Of a stretch of 20,891 nucleotides of DNA, positions 1 to 7,774 are shown in pieces. Both the position numbers and the translations under genes were made by a program. This DNA is from an uncultured Halieaceae bacterium. Lineage in GTDB: Bacteria > Pseudomonadota > Gammaproteobacteria > Pseudomonadales > Halieaceae. The notes beneath the pieces are model-generated. The model was not told the origin of the DNA. It ran no database searches and saw only the letters and a list, made by a program, of their open reading frames with translations. Every line of letters begins with the position of its first letter. Positions within the stretch are counted from its first letter, which is position 1. The DNA lies in contig CAJXZI010000011.1 of NCBI GenBank assembly GCA_913063005.1, positions 1 to 20,891 of the forward strand. The letters are read 5' to 3'.

Positions 1-32
1 AAAACGAAAGCATCGTAAAACGAAAGTATCAA
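1..32. repeat. Two tandem 16-bp direct repeats at the window edge
   Basis: Positions 1-16 and 17-32 are two copies of a 16-bp unit starting AAAACGAAAG and matching at 13 of 16 positions. They end just before the ribosome binding site of the first gene (AGGGGA, 39-44). The array may continue upstream outside the window. With only two copies visible it could be chance or a regulator half-site pair; no known motif is recognised. Confidence 0.5.
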
Positions 33-48
33 AGACACAGGGGATAAC

Positions 49-456
49 ATGACAGCGCTCACAGAACTTACCGAAACACTCTCGGTTACAGGTCAAATTC
101 AACCTGCTGATGTTGCCCAGCTCGCGGCGGCTGGCTACCAGGCTATTGTTTGTAACCGACCCGATGACGAGGAGCCAAATCAACCATCGATGGACAGTAT
201 TGCGGCGGCCTGTGCCGAAGCTGGGCTTAGTTTCGTTCGTTACCCAGTTAACCCCGTCACGTTTCCGGGACCAGATCTCGCAACGATGGATGACGCATTG
301 AATAGCGATCAGAAAACGCTGGCGTACTGTCGCTCAGGCGCGCGTTCCACCAACCTTTGGGTCGCGACGCTCGCGGGCGAGGAACGTCAGGCTGCTGCTG
401 AAAAAGCCCAGCAGCTCGGTATCCCGCTCAGCTTTGTGATGCAGATGGGGTCGTAA
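49..456 (+). CDS. DUF442 / TIGR01244-family phosphatase-like or sulfurtransferase-like protein
   Basis: A 135-residue cytosolic protein resembling the DUF442 domain (beta-lactamase-hydrolase-like, TIGR01244), which has a tyrosine-phosphatase-like fold and in some proteins is fused to ETHE1-type persulfide dioxygenases. The N-terminus has the family pattern of a short strand followed by TGQIQPADVAQLAAAGY, then an acidic NRPDDEEP stretch. Near residue 94 lies the nucleophile loop YCRSGARST, where Cys94 and Arg99 would form the anion-binding site. Length matches the stand-alone family. The start is supported by AGGGGA at 39-44. The 3' end overlaps the convergent exported-protein gene by 29 nt. 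Family assignment is fairly secure. The reaction (persulfide or sulfur transfer versus phosphatase) is not settled by sequence, and no sulfur-oxidation partner is visible nearby. Confidence 0.85.
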   Translation: MTALTELTETLSVTGQIQPADVAQLAAAGYQAIVCNRPDDEEPNQPSMDSIAAACAEAGLSFVRYPVNPVTFPGPDLATMDDALNSDQKTLAYCRSGARSTNLWVATLAGEERQAAAEKAQQLGIPLSFVMQMGS

Positions 457-1057
457 GGCTTAGCGCTAGGGAAAAGTCACTCAGTTTTTGGAGTACGCGC
501 TCTGCCGCCTCACGCAATTTGGGTTGCTGCGTCACTTCTTCGTGAACCGGCGGAAAGTGCGCAGGATGGTAGGCTTCGGCAATAACTGCGTATGGAGAGG
601 AGCTGCCATTCCTCTCTGCAAAAAGCGCGTACACCTTCGTAAAGAGCAGCGACCCCTTGCGCGTAGTACCGTTAGCCAGCGCGACAAAGGCCGCGTTTGC
701 CGGTACTTCGGTTTTGATGAGTAATTTCTTGTTTATTGTGAAGCCAGCCGCTCTGAGGGTGGCTCCGATGCTGGCTCCCGCTAAAATTGCTTCATGACTT
801 TCCAATAGGGATTTATCAACGGGCTCAACGAACTCTGTCACCGCAAGCGTTCGACAGACCTTATTGGCGCCATGCCCGCTGTATAGGCTAGCGACGCGTG
901 TTCCATCAGCTTGGTAGAGGACCTCTACACCGTAACTACCAAAAGTGGCTTTGATGGCGTCACTGTTCAAAGTGGGCGTTACCTCTCCCCGTGCCTGGGG
1001 TAGCGTAAATAAACAAGCCCACAGAATGAGGGCCAAAGACCGTCGGTACAAATACAT
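428..1057 (-). CDS. Exported protein of unknown function
   Basis: A 209-residue protein I do not recognise. The first 24 or so residues look like a Sec signal peptide: Arg5-Arg6, a hydrophobic run ending CLFTLPQARG, probable cleavage before Glu25, so the product is probably periplasmic. A Cys at position 15 sits mid-hydrophobic core without a proper lipobox, so a lipoprotein is less likely. The mature part is mixed alpha/beta with no obvious catalytic motif and contains one other Cys. The start at 1057 has only a weak GAG upstream. The C-terminal 29 nt are shared in antisense with the neighbouring convergent gene, so both stops are embedded in each other's coding sequence. Codon use looks normal for the window and the reading frame is intact over 630 nt, which supports a real gene. 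Confidence 0.72.
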   Translation of the reverse strand: MYLYRRSLALILWACLFTLPQARGEVTPTLNSDAIKATFGSYGVEVLYQADGTRVASLYSGHGANKVCRTLAVTEFVEPVDKSLLESHEAILAGASIGATLRAAGFTINKKLLIKTEVPANAAFVALANGTTRKGSLLFTKVYALFAERNGSSSPYAVIAEAYHPAHFPPVHEEVTQQPKLREAAERVLQKLSDFSLALSLTTPSASQS

Positions 1058-1216
1058 ACGTTACTCGTCAATTAAGCGGATTATGCTTGAGTGGTGATTA
1101 GGTCGTACATGAGAAGTGCTTCAGTCGTGCGTAAGTTCTCGGTAACTAGTGAATGCGTTGCGAATTTGATGCAGGATAACCGCAACACGGTTGAAACATA
1201 ACAGGATGTTGACTCA

Positions 1217-2548
1217 ATGATTAAAAGAACAACGTTTATCGCTCTTGGCCTCGGTTTGATGAGTTCGCTTGCAAGCCACTTAGCGGCTGCGGCAACCCTT
1301 GCTGAGGACGTGCAGTCGCTCTACGACAGCAAGCTCAAAGATCTGTTCATTCATTTCCACGAAAACCCCGAGCTCTCATTTAAAGAGGATAAAACAGCGG
1401 CGCGTTTGGGGGATGAGCTCGAGGCGCTGGGCTATACCGTTCACCGCGGGATCGGTGGCACGGGCTTGATCGCCATGCTCGAGAATGGGCCGGGCCCAAC
1501 GGTTATGTTCCGCGCCGATATGGACGGCCTACCTGTGCAAGAAAAGTCGGGGCTGGCTTACGCGTCGAAAGCTAAGCAGCTCGATTGGGACGGTAACGAA
1601 GTGTTTGTGATGCATGCCTGCGGACACGACGTGCACATCACCAGTTTAGTGGGGACGGCAAAGCTGATGGCTGAGCGCAAGGACCAGTGGTCCGGCACGT
1701 TGATGCTATTGGGTCAGCCCGCTGAGGAGCGCGTCGCGGGTGCTCGAGTGATGATGGAGGATGGTTTGTGGGATCGCGTTGTGAAGCCCGATTTCGCTTT
1801 AGCCTTCCATGTGACCAGTGCGCTCCCCACAGGGCAGCTGTCGGCACCCGAGACGTCGGCGTATTCAGGGGCAGACACTGTCGATATTCTGATTAAAGGC
1901 GTTGGCGCTCACGGCGCTAGCCCTCACACAGGTGTCGATCCTATTGTTCTTGGGTCACAGATCGTGATGGGCTTGCAGACCGTGGTTAGCCGTAACCTTG
2001 CACCGCGCCGTCCGGGTGTCATCACCGTAGGCTCATTCCACAGTGGCACTAAGCACAACATCATCTCTGATGCGGCAAAGCTTCAGATCACGGTTCGAAG
2101 CGAGAGCCCAGAAGACCGACAGGTATTGCTAGACGGCATCAAGCGAGTTGCGGTCAATATGGGTCGGGTCGCAGGGTTGCCTGACGACATGCTGCCTGAG
2201 GTGATTGTCTACGAGGGTGAAGGTGTTCCCCCGACGATTAATGATGTCGCGTTTACCCGTGAAATTCGCAGCGGTTGGAACGAGTATTTTGGTTCGCAGA
2301 TTTTTAATGATGGCGAAAGGCTTGGCATGGGAGCAGAGGATTTTGGTTTCTTTACCACTGACCCATATATCCCCAGCCTGTATTTTGCCGTGGGCGGCAC
2401 ACCGGCAGAGGCGTTTGAAGCCGCGGCAAATGGCGGACCTCCAGTACCGTCGCATCACTCGCCACTTTTCAAAATTGAGCCTGAGGGATCGGTTACCTTG
2501 GGTGTAGAGGCGTCAGTGAGCGCCTTGCTCAATGTGATGGCGCCCTGA
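1217..2548 (+). CDS. Exported M20D-family metallo-amidohydrolase
   Basis: A 443-residue amidohydrolase of the M20D (AmhX/HipO/IAA-amino-acid hydrolase) type, which cleaves N-acyl amino acids or related amides. The N-terminus is a signal peptide (MIKRTTF, then a hydrophobic stretch to about Ala26), so it acts in the periplasm, unlike the cytosolic hippurate hydrolases. Metal-site motifs are complete: HENPELSF near residue 48, FRADMDGLPVQE near 98-109, HACGHDVH at 133-140, GQPAEE with Glu170-Glu171, a His at 198, and HHSPLF near the C-terminus. HGASPH marks the dimerisation/lid domain. The start follows AGGA at 1203-1206. Its stop overlaps the next start (TGATG), so the b561-type cytochrome is probably translationally coupled. 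The substrate is unknown. Confidence 0.93.
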   Translation: MIKRTTFIALGLGLMSSLASHLAAAATLAEDVQSLYDSKLKDLFIHFHENPELSFKEDKTAARLGDELEALGYTVHRGIGGTGLIAMLENGPGPTVMFRADMDGLPVQEKSGLAYASKAKQLDWDGNEVFVMHACGHDVHITSLVGTAKLMAERKDQWSGTLMLLGQPAEERVAGARVMMEDGLWDRVVKPDFALAFHVTSALPTGQLSAPETSAYSGADTVDILIKGVGAHGASPHTGVDPIVLGSQIVMGLQTVVSRNLAPRRPGVITVGSFHSGTKHNIISDAAKLQITVRSESPEDRQVLLDGIKRVAVNMGRVAGLPDDMLPEVIVYEGEGVPPTINDVAFTREIRSGWNEYFGSQIFNDGERLGMGAEDFGFFTTDPYIPSLYFAVGGTPAEAFEAAANGGPPVPSHHSPLFKIEPEGSVTLGVEASVSALLNVMAP

Positions 2549-3282
2549 TGGTGAAAAACCCGGTGTGGGATCTTCCCACCCGGTTCATTCATTGGTGCTT
2601 GCCCGTTGGCATTGGTCTGCTCTGGTGGACCGGTGAAACGGGGCGTATGGAGTGGCATAGCTACGTCGGCTACACACTTGTCGTGCTGGTCGCAACGCGA
2701 TTTGTTTGGGGCTTTGTTGGAAGCTTCCACAGTCGCTTTAGAAACTTTGTGCGAGGCCCCAGCGTCGTGCTGTCCTATGTCACGGGAGGTGCTACTGACT
2801 CGCCCGCAACGGCCGGCGCACGCGTTACCTCAGCAAGAAGTGACAGCGCTAAGAACCTAGGTAGCGAGCGTGCTGCAGCGTCAGTGGGGCACAATCCTCT
2901 GGGGGCATACTCCACCTTGGCGCTCTTAACGGTGCTGCTACTCCAGGGTGTTTCTGGGATGTTCAGCATCGATGATGTGACCTTTGATGGTCCGTTGGCC
3001 TATTACTTTGAAGGTAATTACATCGACGTCGCGTCTCAATGGCACGATATTGGCTGGCAGGTTTTGCAAGTTCTGATTGCACTCCACTTGCTTGCCATTA
3101 CGTGGTATCAGTTCAAGAGAGGACATCCACTGGTCCAGACCATGTGGTTTGGGTCGCGGCCCGGTAGAGAGTCGGAACACACGCCCGTTGGTATAGGTCG
3201 GGCAATTGTGGTTGTCACTGTTTTCATCGCGGTGCTCGCGACTGCTATTAATTTTGCACCCGAGGCGCCCAGCTACTACTAG
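2548..3282 (+). CDS. b561-type diheme membrane cytochrome
   Basis: A 244-residue inner-membrane cytochrome b of the COG3658/cytochrome_B_N family. About five membrane segments can be seen, roughly at residues 13-27, 38-58, 121-139, 170-189 and 216-237. Candidate heme ligands are His15 (RFIHW), His37 (WHSYVGY), His115 (GHNPLGAYS), His166 (WHDIGW) and His180 (ALHLL). Such proteins pass electrons between the quinone pool and periplasmic c-type cytochromes. A cytochrome c' gene faces it across a 116-bp gap, a frequent pairing for this family. Residues about 82-112 form a polar Ser/Ala/Arg-rich insert between the second and third segments. The start codon overlaps the amidohydrolase stop by 1 nt and there is no independent ribosome binding site, so expression likely depends on the upstream gene. 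Confidence 0.92.
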   Translation: MVKNPVWDLPTRFIHWCLPVGIGLLWWTGETGRMEWHSYVGYTLVVLVATRFVWGFVGSFHSRFRNFVRGPSVVLSYVTGGATDSPATAGARVTSARSDSAKNLGSERAAASVGHNPLGAYSTLALLTVLLLQGVSGMFSIDDVTFDGPLAYYFEGNYIDVASQWHDIGWQVLQVLIALHLLAITWYQFKRGHPLVQTMWFGSRPGRESEHTPVGIGRAIVVVTVFIAVLATAINFAPEAPSYY

Positions 3283-3321
3283 TCGCCATTAATGTGCTCA
3301 GTAGGGCAGCCACGCGATAGA

Positions 3322-3343
3322 GGAACCCTCAATGGAGGGTTCC
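3322..3343. terminator. Hairpin between convergent cytochrome genes, probable bidirectional terminator
   Basis: A perfect 9-bp stem, GGAACCCTC paired with GAGGGTTCC, encloses the loop AATG. It sits 40 nt after the b561 stop and 56 nt after the cytochrome c' stop, where a shared terminator is expected. There is no long U tract on either side (CTTAAAA follows on the plus strand), so termination may be weak or assisted. Confidence 0.6.
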
Positions 3344-3398
3344 CTTAAAAGCAAGCCTACCTGTTAAGCCAGCCCCCTTAGTAGAGCCCTCAGTAAAG

Positions 3399-3872
3399 TC
3401 AGTAAAGATAGTTACGCGCTTTGTACTCGTCGTGACAGGCTTTACAGGTGCCACCTGTTTTCTTGAACTGAGCGGTTGCAGCAGCTTGGTCACCCGTCTT
3501 AGCCGCAACAGCTAGGGCTGCCGCCTCGGTGCGAAACGCTGCCAGTTTGTCAGCAAAGTCGGCGGGATTCTCCCAAATGGCGGGTTTTGCGCGGGTTTTT
3601 CCTTTGTCGCTACCCGGTGCAAAGCCACGCTCAACACTCACGCTTGAAATTGCGGCCAAGTCGTTTGCCCAAGCGGCAAACTGATCGCCATTCCACTCGA
3701 TTTTTCCTTTGACCATGTCACCCATGGGGCCAAAGGTCATGCCCACCAGCGCAAAGTAAGATTGACGTAGCGATTGAAGTGGCTCCGAGCGCTCAATGTG
3801 CGCCAGTGCAGGAACGGCTACAGCTACTGATAGAGAAGCGGCGAGGAGGGTTTTCGCTCGAGTATTTTTCAT
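3399..3872 (-). CDS. Periplasmic cytochrome c' (class II)
   Basis: A 157-residue class II c-type cytochrome. Residues 1-24 are a signal peptide (MKNTRAK, hydrophobic core, cleavage after PALA). The mature chain is helical and carries the single heme site CKACH (Cys143, Cys146, His147) close to the C-terminus, the hallmark of cytochrome c'. A longer frame begins at 3902, but the start at 3872 is preferred: AGGAG lies at the right distance (CTCCT at 3881-3885 on the plus strand) and the signal peptide then begins normally. The family binds NO and CO and carries electrons; the convergent b561-type protein is a plausible redox partner. An 8-bp inverted repeat lies 58-83 nt upstream of the start and may be an operator. 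Confidence 0.94.
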   Translation of the reverse strand: MKNTRAKTLLAASLSVAVAVPALAHIERSEPLQSLRQSYFALVGMTFGPMGDMVKGKIEWNGDQFAAWANDLAAISSVSVERGFAPGSDKGKTRAKPAIWENPADFADKLAAFRTEAAALAVAAKTGDQAAATAQFKKTGGTCKACHDEYKARNYLY

Positions 3873-3929
3873 GGATGTATCTCCTGACATTTGTATTAGC
3901 AACGCATAGCGCCAGCGTGATTGGTTGGA

Positions 3930-3973
3930 TACAGTACGCGTGTATGAGTACTGTAGATCGCATACTCAGTATG
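3930..3973. promoter_or_regulatory. Inverted repeats upstream of the cytochrome c' gene
   Basis: TACAGTAC at 3930-3937 and GTACTGTA at 3948-3955 are perfect 8-bp inverted arms with a 10-bp spacer, a geometry that fits a dimeric regulator. A second smaller palindrome, CATAC-TCA-GTATG, follows at 3961-3973. Both lie 58-101 nt upstream of the cytochrome c' start. The arms are in the opposite order to the LexA CTGT-N8-ACAG box. The cognate regulator is unknown. Confidence 0.45.
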
Positions 3974-4023
3974 GCAGGGTTCTCGCGTGAAAATCGAGTG
4001 CTCTGAAAGCGCGGTTTCTTGAC

Positions 4024-4317
4024 GCTGAGTGATGAGTGGTCAGTCATCTGCGAGTGGTTGTCTGTAGGAAGCTATCTGCAAGTGGTTGTCTATGGGAAGT
4101 TATCTACGGGCCGATGTCCATGGGAAGACATTGGCGGGCAGGTGCTCAAGGGAAACCATTGGTCGGTAAGTGCGCACAGGAAGCCATTGATGAGTAGGTG
4201 CTCAGGAGAAGCTATCTGTGAGTGCTTGTCGCTGTGAAGTCATCTGTGGTGAGTCATCTGTGGTGAGTCATCTGTGGTGAGTCATTTATGATGAGTCATC
4301 TGCGGTGAGTTGTCTGA
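4024..4317. repeat. Nested 28-bp / 14-bp degenerate tandem repeat array
   Basis: Aligned by eye, consecutive 28-bp units start at 4052, 4080, 4108, 4136, 4164, 4192 and 4220, sharing a pattern like GAGTGGTTGTCTGT plus AGGAAGCTATCTGC. Units 1 and 2 match at 23 of 28 positions. A poorer unit precedes them at 4024-4051. From 4238 the array collapses to five 14-bp units (4238, 4252, 4266, 4280, 4294) with consensus AGTCATCTGTGGTG; the first three are identical and the fourth is diverged. The 28-bp unit itself looks like two diverged 14-mers, since both halves end in TCTG plus T or C. Neither 28 nor 14 is a multiple of three, so a repetitive protein is not implied. The array ends 80 nt before the aminotransferase start and makes up most of the 524-nt gap between genes. 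Confidence 0.88.
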
Positions 4318-4396
4318 ACCCGACGACTGGTTTTGGGCAAAAGGACATGAAGAACACAGGTGTGCGAGGCACTTGGCAACAAAGCACGAGAAGTTT

Positions 4397-5713
4397 ATGA
4401 AAACAGATTTTGACTTAAGCGCTTATTGGATGCCGTACACGGGTAATCGCCAATTTAAGCAGGCTCCTCGTATTATCACTGGCGCCGAGGGCGTTTGGTT
4501 TACCGACAGCGAGGGGCGAAAGGTACTCGATGGGCACTCGGGACTCTGGACCTCAGGCTTAGGACACGCGCGTCCAGAGATAACAAAGGCGGTAAGCGAG
4601 CAGGTTGCGACGCTCGATTTTTGTCCACCGTTTCAGTTTGGCCACCCAAAGGCCTTTGAGTTGGCCACAAAAATCGCGTCGCTGATGCCGGGTGATCTCA
4701 ATCACGTGTTTTTTACCAACTCGGGGTCAGAGTCTGCCGATACGTCACTGAAAATGGCGCGTGCCTACTGGCAGTTGAAAGGGCAAAAACATAAGACGCG
4801 CTTTATTGGCCGTCATAAGGGGTATCACGGGGTTAATTTCGGTGGCGTTGCTGTTGGCGGAATTCCCGCGAACAAGCAATTGTTCGGCGAGATTTTAGAG
4901 GCCGATCATTTGTCTCACACCATGCTGCCCGAAAATGCCTTTTCAAGAGGTATGCCTCAATCGGGCGCACACTTGGCCGAAGAGCTCGAGGGGTTTGTGG
5001 CGCAATACGGTGCAGAGACGATCGCGGCAGTCATTGTCGAGCCGATGGGCGGATCAGCAGGCGTACTGCCACCGCCTGTGGGCTACCTAAAACGCCTGCG
5101 TGAGCTGTGCGATAAGCACAATATTCTGCTGATTTTTGATGAGGTCATTACAGGCTTTGGTCGCTGCGGCGCTATGACGGGGGCCGACGCCTTTGGCGTG
5201 GTGCCTGATATTTTGAACGTTGCCAAGCAGATGACAAATGGTGTCATTCCAATGGGTGCTGTCATTGCATCGGAGGAAATACACAACACGTTCATGCAGA
5301 AAGCCGGGCCTGACTATGTTCTAGAGTTTGCCCATGGTTATACCTACTCTGCGCACCCTGTTGCCTGCGCAGCGGGTTTGGCGGCACTTGACGTGTTGGT
5401 GGACGAGCAGCTTCCCCAGCGAGTCGCAGAAGAAGCACCGTACTTTGAGTCTCTGTTACACGACCAACTCACGGACAAGCCGTTTGTCACAGACGTACGC
5501 AACTACGGGTTTGCAGGTGCCATTACCCTTGAAGCCAAAGGCGACGAACCCCTTAAACGGCCCTTTGAGGTGGCGATGGCTATGTGGGAGCGCGGCGTCT
5601 TGGTGAGATACGGTGGTGACACGATCCAAATGGCTCCTCACTTTGTTATGGAGCGACCTCAGCTTGATCAGTTGGTGGGTACGCTTGCTGACTGCATAGA
5701 GCAAATCGCTTAA
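4397..5713 (+). CDS. Class III omega-aminotransferase (beta-alanine:pyruvate transaminase-like)
   Basis: A 438-residue PLP-dependent class III transaminase. It closely resembles omega-amino acid:pyruvate aminotransferases, with N-terminal AYWMPYTGNRQFK, GHSGLWTSGLGH, the phosphate-binding NSGSESADT, GYHGVNFGG, the pyridine-contact FDEVITGFGR and the PLP lysine Lys277 in NVAKQMTNG. Such enzymes move the amino group of beta-alanine or related omega-amines to pyruvate, giving malonate semialdehyde or another aldehyde. The frame opens upstream at a TTG at 4310, inside the tail of the repeat array. The ATG at 4397, preceded by GAG/AAG, gives the usual family length and N-terminus and is preferred. 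The next gene begins 17 nt downstream. The exact amine substrate is inferred only. Confidence 0.93.
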   Translation: MKTDFDLSAYWMPYTGNRQFKQAPRIITGAEGVWFTDSEGRKVLDGHSGLWTSGLGHARPEITKAVSEQVATLDFCPPFQFGHPKAFELATKIASLMPGDLNHVFFTNSGSESADTSLKMARAYWQLKGQKHKTRFIGRHKGYHGVNFGGVAVGGIPANKQLFGEILEADHLSHTMLPENAFSRGMPQSGAHLAEELEGFVAQYGAETIAAVIVEPMGGSAGVLPPPVGYLKRLRELCDKHNILLIFDEVITGFGRCGAMTGADAFGVVPDILNVAKQMTNGVIPMGAVIASEEIHNTFMQKAGPDYVLEFAHGYTYSAHPVACAAGLAALDVLVDEQLPQRVAEEAPYFESLLHDQLTDKPFVTDVRNYGFAGAITLEAKGDEPLKRPFEVAMAMWERGVLVRYGGDTIQMAPHFVMERPQLDQLVGTLADCIEQIA

Positions 5714-5730
5714 TCCCGATATCCAAGGTT

Positions 5731-6810
5731 ATGGCGAGTCTGATGCCCACGATTATCAAATGGCTCTTTGCAGGTGCAGGCCTCATATTAGTTCTTCTTT
5801 TGGTCGCGCTTCTACGCTCTCCCATCAGTCCCGAGGTTTGGGAACCGCCCAAAAATGCAGGATTCACGGGAGGGTTTGCCTCCAATAACGCCTTGGAATC
5901 GATGGTTCTTTTACCGGTTCCCGGACGTGGTCCAGAAGATGTGTCCTGCGCTGCTGACGGGTCGTTGATTACTGGACTAGAGGACGGGCGCATCATTCGC
6001 ATGGCGAGCGATGGTAGCTATGAAACGTTAGGTGACACCGGAGGCCGTCCTGTTGGGCTACAGGTGATGCCTGACGGCTCAGTGATTATTGCAGATGCAC
6101 TGAAGGGGCTACTCAGATTGCTGCCGGATGGATCGGTTGAGGTGCTAGCGAGTGAGTTCGAAGGTCGGCCAATCTTATTTGCCGACGACCTCGATATTTC
6201 TTCCGAGGGTGTGGTGTGGTTTAGCGACGCTTCGCAGCGCTTTAGTATCGATGGCTTCATGCTGGACTTGCTGGAGGCGTCACGCACCGGACGTCTTATG
6301 TCCTATAACCTTGCAACGGGTGAAATCCAGTCTCATTTAGAAGGGCTTTTCTTTGCCAACGGAGTGGCACTCGGCCCTGACGAGACTTTCGTCTTGGTCA
6401 ACGAGACCGTAACAGGCCGTGTGCACCGGCTATGGTTGAAAGGTGAGCGGGCAGGTAGCAGCGATATTTTCATCGATCAAATCCCGGCTATGGTGGACAA
6501 TATTTCGTTTAATGGGAGAGATACCTTTTGGGTAGCATCCCCCAACCCTCGTGATGCCCTCGATGCCTTAGCGGATAAGCCCTCCTTGCGTAAGTTAGTC
6601 GGCGGCTTGCCTGCCTGGGTGAGTGGCTCGCTTGAGGAACATTTCAGCATGGTGTCGGCTTTTGATTCAGCGGGGAATTTGATCAAAAGCTTCCGAGACC
6701 CTGATGCTCGTTTGAATCAAATAACGAGTGTGAACGAGTGCGATGGGAAACTCATCATGGGCAGCCTCATATCCAATAACATAGGTGTTTTGGAATTAGC
6801 GAATGACTGA
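5731..6810 (+). CDS. Membrane-anchored SMP-30 / strictosidine-synthase-like beta-propeller
   Basis: A 359-residue protein with one N-terminal membrane segment (about residues 8-28) followed by a six-bladed-propeller-like domain of the SMP-30/gluconolactonase/LRE and strictosidine-synthase-like group (APMAP-like). Repeated blade signatures include CAADGSLITG, MPDGSVIIAD, SEGVVWFSDAS, FANGVALGPDE and NGRDTFWVASP. This group contains lactonases and esterases that use a bound calcium; activity here is inferred. With the N-in anchor the domain would face the periplasm. Start choice is uncertain: ATG at 5731 has AAGG only 2 nt away, while ATG at 5743 (MPTIIKW) has GCGAG at a better spacing. It is 17 nt after the aminotransferase and overlaps the PhzF-like gene by 8 nt, so the three are probably cotranscribed. 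Confidence 0.85.
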   Translation: MASLMPTIIKWLFAGAGLILVLLLVALLRSPISPEVWEPPKNAGFTGGFASNNALESMVLLPVPGRGPEDVSCAADGSLITGLEDGRIIRMASDGSYETLGDTGGRPVGLQVMPDGSVIIADALKGLLRLLPDGSVEVLASEFEGRPILFADDLDISSEGVVWFSDASQRFSIDGFMLDLLEASRTGRLMSYNLATGEIQSHLEGLFFANGVALGPDETFVLVNETVTGRVHRLWLKGERAGSSDIFIDQIPAMVDNISFNGRDTFWVASPNPRDALDALADKPSLRKLVGGLPAWVSGSLEEHFSMVSAFDSAGNLIKSFRDPDARLNQITSVNECDGKLIMGSLISNNIGVLELAND

Positions 6811-7630
6811 CAGTAACGACATCCCCGTCCTCGTCGTAAACGCCTTCACTGATACATTATTTGGCGGTAATCCTGCGGCGGTGGTAGAGACATCGAAACC
6901 CCTGGACGACGCCACCATGCAATCCATCGCTGAGCAACACAACCTCAGTGAGACCGCATTCTTAGTGAGCAAAGGGATCGATCACTTTGATTTGCGCTGG
7001 TTTACTCCGACGAAAGAGGTTCCGCTTTGTGGTCATGCCACATTAGCGTCTGCCCATGCCTTGGATTACTTAGGGCACTGGGTGGGTCAGCGTCTCACCT
7101 TTGATACCGCAAGTGGGCCGCTTTATGTGACTCGTGATTGCGAGGGTTATCGCATTGAATTTCCGGCCGTCTTCATGGTTGAAGTGGAAACACCTGCAAA
7201 CATTGCTTCGGCACTCGGCGTTCGTGTGGTCCGGAGTTATCAGCCTTCTGTTGGTGCGTGGCAGATGGTTTGCGAGCTCGAGGACGAGACAGCCATCAAA
7301 ACCTGCTCACCCGACTTTTCGGCACTTGCTTTGGCGACTGATCTCGGTGTGAGTATTACTTCGCCCGGCGCCGATGTTGACTATGTTTCCCGATTCTTTA
7401 TTCCCCAATTGGGTATTAATGAGGATCCTGTTACTGGGTCAGCGCACTGTCAGCTGGTTCCATTTTGGGCGGAGCGGTTATCGAAGACCACGCTGCTGGC
7501 GCGGCAATTATCAGCACGTGGTGGTGAGCTAAGCGGGACGTTGCACGGTGATCGTGTCGTGCTAGCAGGCCAGTGTCGGTTGTTTTCTGAGGGAAGGATA
7601 TTCCTTCCCCCGGAACTGCGTCTGAACTAG
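6803..7630 (+). CDS. PhzF-family epimerase/isomerase-like protein
   Basis: A 275-residue member of the PhzF (diaminopimelate-epimerase-fold) family. Motifs seen are GGNPAAVV near residue 21, SETAF with the proposed catalytic Glu50, RWFTPTKEVPLCGHAT with Cys76-Gly77-His78, and DPVTGSAH near 210. PhzF itself isomerises an aromatic diene in phenazine synthesis, but most relatives, including this one, lie outside phenazine clusters and have unknown substrates. The ATG overlaps the upstream stop by 8 nt, which ties it to the aminotransferase/SMP-30 operon. An isomerase or lactone-type reaction on a product of that operon is a reasonable guess, not shown. No phenazine genes are present. Confidence 0.92.
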   Translation: MTDSNDIPVLVVNAFTDTLFGGNPAAVVETSKPLDDATMQSIAEQHNLSETAFLVSKGIDHFDLRWFTPTKEVPLCGHATLASAHALDYLGHWVGQRLTFDTASGPLYVTRDCEGYRIEFPAVFMVEVETPANIASALGVRVVRSYQPSVGAWQMVCELEDETAIKTCSPDFSALALATDLGVSITSPGADVDYVSRFFIPQLGINEDPVTGSAHCQLVPFWAERLSKTTLLARQLSARGGELSGTLHGDRVVLAGQCRLFSEGRIFLPPELRLN

Positions 7631-7635
7631 GTTGA

Positions 7636-7668
7636 AACCACGTCAGCACGAAGTCAGAGCCGCGTCAG
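7636..7668. repeat. Three short 11-bp direct repeats after the PhzF-like gene
   Basis: AACCACGTCAG, CACGAAGTCAG and AGCCGCGTCAG follow each other at 7636, 7647 and 7658, sharing the GTCAG end. They occupy part of the 144-nt gap between the convergent PhzF-like and DUF885 genes. No clear hairpin with a U tract is visible in that gap. The unit is short enough that chance is possible. Confidence 0.35.
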
Positions 7669-7774
7669 ATTCAGGTTGCGCCGGCACACACTTACCTTGA
7701 GTAGGTTGCTTGCGTTTTGCTTGACCTTCGGATGATCCTCGCCTGACCGCTTCTTGAGCTTCACTGGGGCTTGG

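Noticed and set aside
3930..3955. LexA (SOS) box
   Set aside because: The arms read ACAGTAC then GTACTGT, the reverse order of the CTGT-N8-ACAG LexA site.
4019..4237. 72-codon plus-strand frame running through the 28-bp array
   Set aside because: The repeat period is not a multiple of three, there is no ribosome binding site, and the translation does not repeat as a protein motif would.
4024..4317. CRISPR array
   Set aside because: The repeats are contiguous, with no constant-repeat/unique-spacer pattern, and there are no cas genes in the window.
4310..4396. N-terminal extension of 29 residues on the omega-aminotransferase
   Set aside because: It starts at TTG inside the repeat array and adds a sequence not typical of the family; the ATG at 4397 gives the normal N-terminus.
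6803..7630. Phenazine biosynthesis
   Set aside because: Only a PhzF-fold protein is present; no other phz-type gene is in the window, and most PhzF relatives have other roles.
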